A stretch of DNA of 64,000 bases from NCBI RefSeq assembly GCF_932274485.2, contig NC_065879.2, positions 40,604,436-40,668,435 of the forward strand. The letters run 5' to 3'. The position numbers and the translations under genes were made by a program. This document shows positions 61,360 through 64,000 of this stretch, piece by piece (position 1 is the first letter of the stretch; each line of letters begins with the position of its first letter). The DNA is from Patella vulgata (taxonomy: Eukaryota; Mollusca; Gastropoda; Patellidae). The notes under the pieces are model-generated. The model did not search any database. It was not told where the DNA came from and saw only the letters and a list, made by a program, of their open reading frames with translations.

Positions 61360-63100
61360 ACTCAAGGTCGATGTCGAGGTCACGTATGGTTAAAGGTGAC
61401 TAGTGGAGGTCACCACGAACTTTCACATTGACCACGCCCTTGACTTCCTTTCGGGCATGGGCCCCTCTGCGTTTGACCGTTTTCTGATCGAGCAGTGTGC
61501 GACAGGACCAAGGTAAACGCCCATGATTCAAGCCAAGTTGATAGCCTTCGAAAATGGTTACGAGGTCAAGGTCGTAAGTCAAGGTCAAATTTCCCAAAAC
61601 TGACTTTGAAAGTTTGAGTTTAGTTTTCTGTAACATGACCTTGACCTACGACTTTGACCTTTTAACTTTTCTGAAGGACGTTGTCTCTGCTTTCACCTCA
61701 AGCATTAACTTTGATAATACAGTAAGAAATAGGGTCACGGCAAGCATAAACGAAAAGGGCCCGAGATGGATAGGAAGTTTGGACTCAAGGTCAAAGTCAA
61801 GGTCACAGATGGTTAAAGGTGACTAGTGGAGGTCACCACGACCTTTCACATTGACCACGCCCATTGACTTCCTTTCGGACACGGGCCCTTTGCGTTTGAC
61901 CCTTTTCTGACCGAACAGTGTGCGACAGGACCAAAGTAAACGTCGATGGTTCAAGTCAAGGTGATAGCCTTCGAAAATGGTTACGAGGTCAAGGTCGTAA
62001 GTCAAGGTCAAATGTCCCAAAACTGACTTTGAAAGTTTGAGTTTAGTTTTCTGTAACAAGACCTTGACCTACGACTTTGACCTTTTAACTTTTCTGAAGG
62101 ACGTTGTCTCTGCTTTCACTTCAAGCATTAACTTTGATAATACAGTAAGAAATAGGGTCACGGCAAGCATAAACGAAAAGGACCCGAGATTGATGGGAAG
62201 TTTGGACTCAAGGTCAAAGTCAAGGTCACAGATGGTTAAAGGTGACTAGTGGAGGTCACCACGACCTTTCACATTGACCACGCCCATTGACTTCCTTTCG
62301 GACACGGGCCCTTTGCGTTTGACCCTTTTCTGACCAAACAGTGTGCGACAGGACCAAAGTAAACGTCGATGGTTCAAGCCAAGGTGATAGCCTTCGAAAA
62401 TGGTTACGAGGTCAAGGTCGTAAGTCAAGGTCAAATGCCCCAAAACTGACTTTGAAAAGTCCGAGTTTAGTTTTCTGTAAGATGACCTTGACCTACGACT
62501 TTGACCCAAGTATCTTTTCTGAAGGACGTCGTCTCTGCTTTCACCTCGAACATTAACTTTGATAATACAGTTAGAAATAAGGCCACGGCAAGCATAAACG
62601 CAAAGGGCCCGAGATGGATGGGACGTTTGGACTCAAGGTCAGAGTCAAGGTTACGGATGGTTAACGGTGACTAGTGGAGGTCACCACGACCTTTCACATT
62701 GACCACGCCCATTGACTTCCTTTCGGACACGGACCCTCTGCGTTTGACCGTTTTCTGACCGAGCAGTGTGCGACAGGACCAAGTTAAACGTTCATGATTC
62801 AAGCCAATGTGATAACCTTCGAAAATGGTTACGGGGTCAAGGTCGTAAGTCAAGGTCAAATGTCCCAAAAATGACTTTGAAAAGTTTGAGTTTAGTTTTC
62901 TGTAACATGACCTTGACCTACGACTTTGACCCAACTATCTTTTCTGAAGGACGTCATCTCTGCTTTCACCTCGAACATTAACTTTGATAATACAGTAAGA
63001 AATAAGGCCACGGCAAGCATAAACGCAAAGGCCCCGATATGGATGGGAAGTTTGGCCTCAAGGTCAAAATCAAGGTCACGGCAATATTTACACCTAAAGG
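61360..63100. repeat. Four-unit tandem array, 423-425-bp period, rich in AGGTCA motifs
   Basis: TAGTGGAGGTCACCACG starts at 61401, 61824, 62247 and 62672. Each unit carries three or four exact AAGGTCA/TGACCTT words in sets such as GTCAAGGTCGTAAGTCAAGG and ATGACCTTGACCTACGAC. Units 2 and 3 are nearly identical. The 70-87-aa ORFs in both strands are shadows of this motif. Confidence 0.95.
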
Positions 63101-63221
63101 CCAATCCACTGATCAACACCAAATAGTATTTTATAGAAAATGGTGGCTTCGCGCAAAAATTAAAGTATACGAAAATTATATTAATTTTTATGAACTGCAG
63201 TGTTAGGCAGCTAGTGCAGTG

Positions 63222-63290
63222 TGTCGGTTTCCGTCTAAGTGTCTTGTTATTCGAGTCGGTTTCCGTCTTAGTGTCTTGTTATTCAAGTCT
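63222..63290. repeat. Two-copy 34-bp tandem repeat
   Basis: GTCGGTTTCCGTCTAAGTGT then CTTGTTATTCGA is followed at once by a near-identical second copy. It lies in the right part of the TIR element. Confidence 0.85.
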
Positions 63291-63564
63291 AATTAGTAAA
63301 CAAAGCAAATGGCGTCAAACGGATGAAGTTCTCTCTCGTTAGAAACTAAAAGGTCCGTAAAATAAAAAGTTATTTATCGATTTGGCTGAAATTTGGTGTG
63401 TGGTCATTGCTAGCCCCCCTTAACATCCTCTGAAAATTTCAAGTGCCTATGACCACGGGAACTGGTAGAGGTACGAAAGTGCAATAGCGCCGCCGAATCT
63501 TTCTAGTTATTTGGATGGAGCACAAAATTTCGAATAATAAGTACCATTGTTACAATAATAAATA

Positions 63565-63727
63565 ATCTATGCCACATCTTGTCATAACTTCAAACAGTGA
63601 TAACGTCGTTCAGAATAAAGTAATTTGAATGAAATTTTCAATATGTTCATTTTGAATTATCTATTATTCAACTATTATAACAAGAACAGTCAGCTTTTTA
63701 TCTAAATCGTACATAATACATCTTTGT
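63565..63727 (-). repeat. AAGATGCATT MITE fragment
   Basis: GAATAAAGTAATTTGAATG, GTCAGCTTTTTATCTAAATC and GTACATAATACATCTTTG match the inverse of the MITE at 50573-50933. Only the 5' part of the element is present. Confidence 0.75.
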
Positions 63728-63739
63728 TGTTCTTAGTGT

Positions 63740-63985
63740 TTATAAACGTCCGCTTCCACCGAAGGTGATATCGCAGACAAGTTTTATTTTTCATTTATAT
63801 TATCTTAGTGCACGCGCAGGGGTCTTTCCTGTGGGAGGAAACCGGAGTACACGGAGTAAACCCACGAGGTTGAGAAGGCGCCCCTTACACCAGGGATCGA
63901 AACCACAGCCGCAAGCCAGAGATGACCGGCCAGCTAGAGTCGAAGCGCGGCCCTGTAGACCACTAGGCCATACCAACCCCACAAT
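63740..63985 (-). mobile_element. tRNA-derived SINE, type 1 relative
   Basis: Minus strand: GGGGTTGGTATGGCCTAGTG (A box), GGTTTCGATCCCTGG (B box), body GGTTTCCTCCCACAGG-like and GACCCCTGCGCGTGCAC, and tail CACCTTCGGTGGAAGCGGAC. The tail differs from the other type-1 copies. Confidence 0.8.
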
Positions 63986-64000
63986 GCATTTTTGTATTAA

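Larger units (their letters stand above)
61325..63494. mobile_element. TIR element with 8-bp target duplication and 424-bp tandem core
   Basis: A perfect 32-bp inverted repeat starting GGCGCTATTGCACTTTCG lies at 61325-61356 and 63460-63491; the right end has three more bases (GCC). GAATCTTT is duplicated at 61317-61324 and 63495-63502. The core is four units of about 424 bp. An 8-bp target size fits hAT, P or Merlin; the terminus GGCGC does not decide. No transposase is encoded, so it is non-autonomous. Confidence 0.9.

Noticed and set aside
61400-63126. Eight ORFs of 66-87 aa on both strands with LTLTYDLD-like words
   Set aside because: They are translations of the TGACCTTGACCTACGAC motif in the 424-bp tandem units, appear on both strands, and have no independent support.

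Overview
This window looks like nuclear DNA of an invertebrate animal, most likely a mollusc. It is AT-rich. Its one clear host gene is split into short exons by introns full of repeats, and the repeats (tRNA-headed SINEs ending GTTAAACCCCATTTC, TA- and 8-bp-target DNA transposons, hairpin-headed elements with a tandem-repeat core) fit molluscan genomes. The mollusc assignment rests on general resemblance only. No tRNA, rRNA, CRISPR, bacterial or virus-like gene was found.

Host genes. The plus strand from 2568 to 51079 carries ten exons of WDR5, the WD40 scaffold of the MLL/SET1 H3K4 methyltransferases. Joined, they give 246 residues in one frame, matching human WDR5 residues 89-334; the exons for the first 88 residues must lie before position 1. 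A second, weaker candidate is a signal-peptide exon at 58934-59028 (+), which would start a secreted or membrane protein whose later exons were not found here.

Layout. 1-2567: a 141-146-bp satellite, the end of a family-A element and unrecognised DNA. 2658-15588 (first intron in the window): almost entirely transposons inside transposons, with two hAT-like elements (one in the other), 150-bp-core elements, and a stack in which family C holds family A, which holds a TA-flanked foldback element, which holds another family A. 15679-27743: more family-A copies, hAT-like elements, SINEs and an intact-looking Tc1-like transposon (22201-23731). 27800-37024: a small TA MITE and an 8-kb interrupted inverted repeat. 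37561-46838: a second, disabled Tc1 copy (40102-41619), a hAT-like element, family-C arrays and another family-A copy. 46873-50978: a SINE and a MITE interrupted by two other elements. After WDR5: a 150-bp array, SINEs, two decayed Tc1 transposases, the signal-peptide exon, a GAATTC-rich foldback element and a TIR-bounded element with a four-unit 424-bp core rich in AGGTCA motifs.

The most interesting signal is in the repeats. Families A and C differ in sequence but share a plan: a terminal hairpin whose first arm recurs inverted at the tail, a GTCC-rich stretch, a tandem core of about 150-330 bp units, and insertion without target duplication. The last point is supported by two empty-site comparisons inside this window. 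The plan resembles non-autonomous Helitron/Helentron-type elements, but that link is inference.
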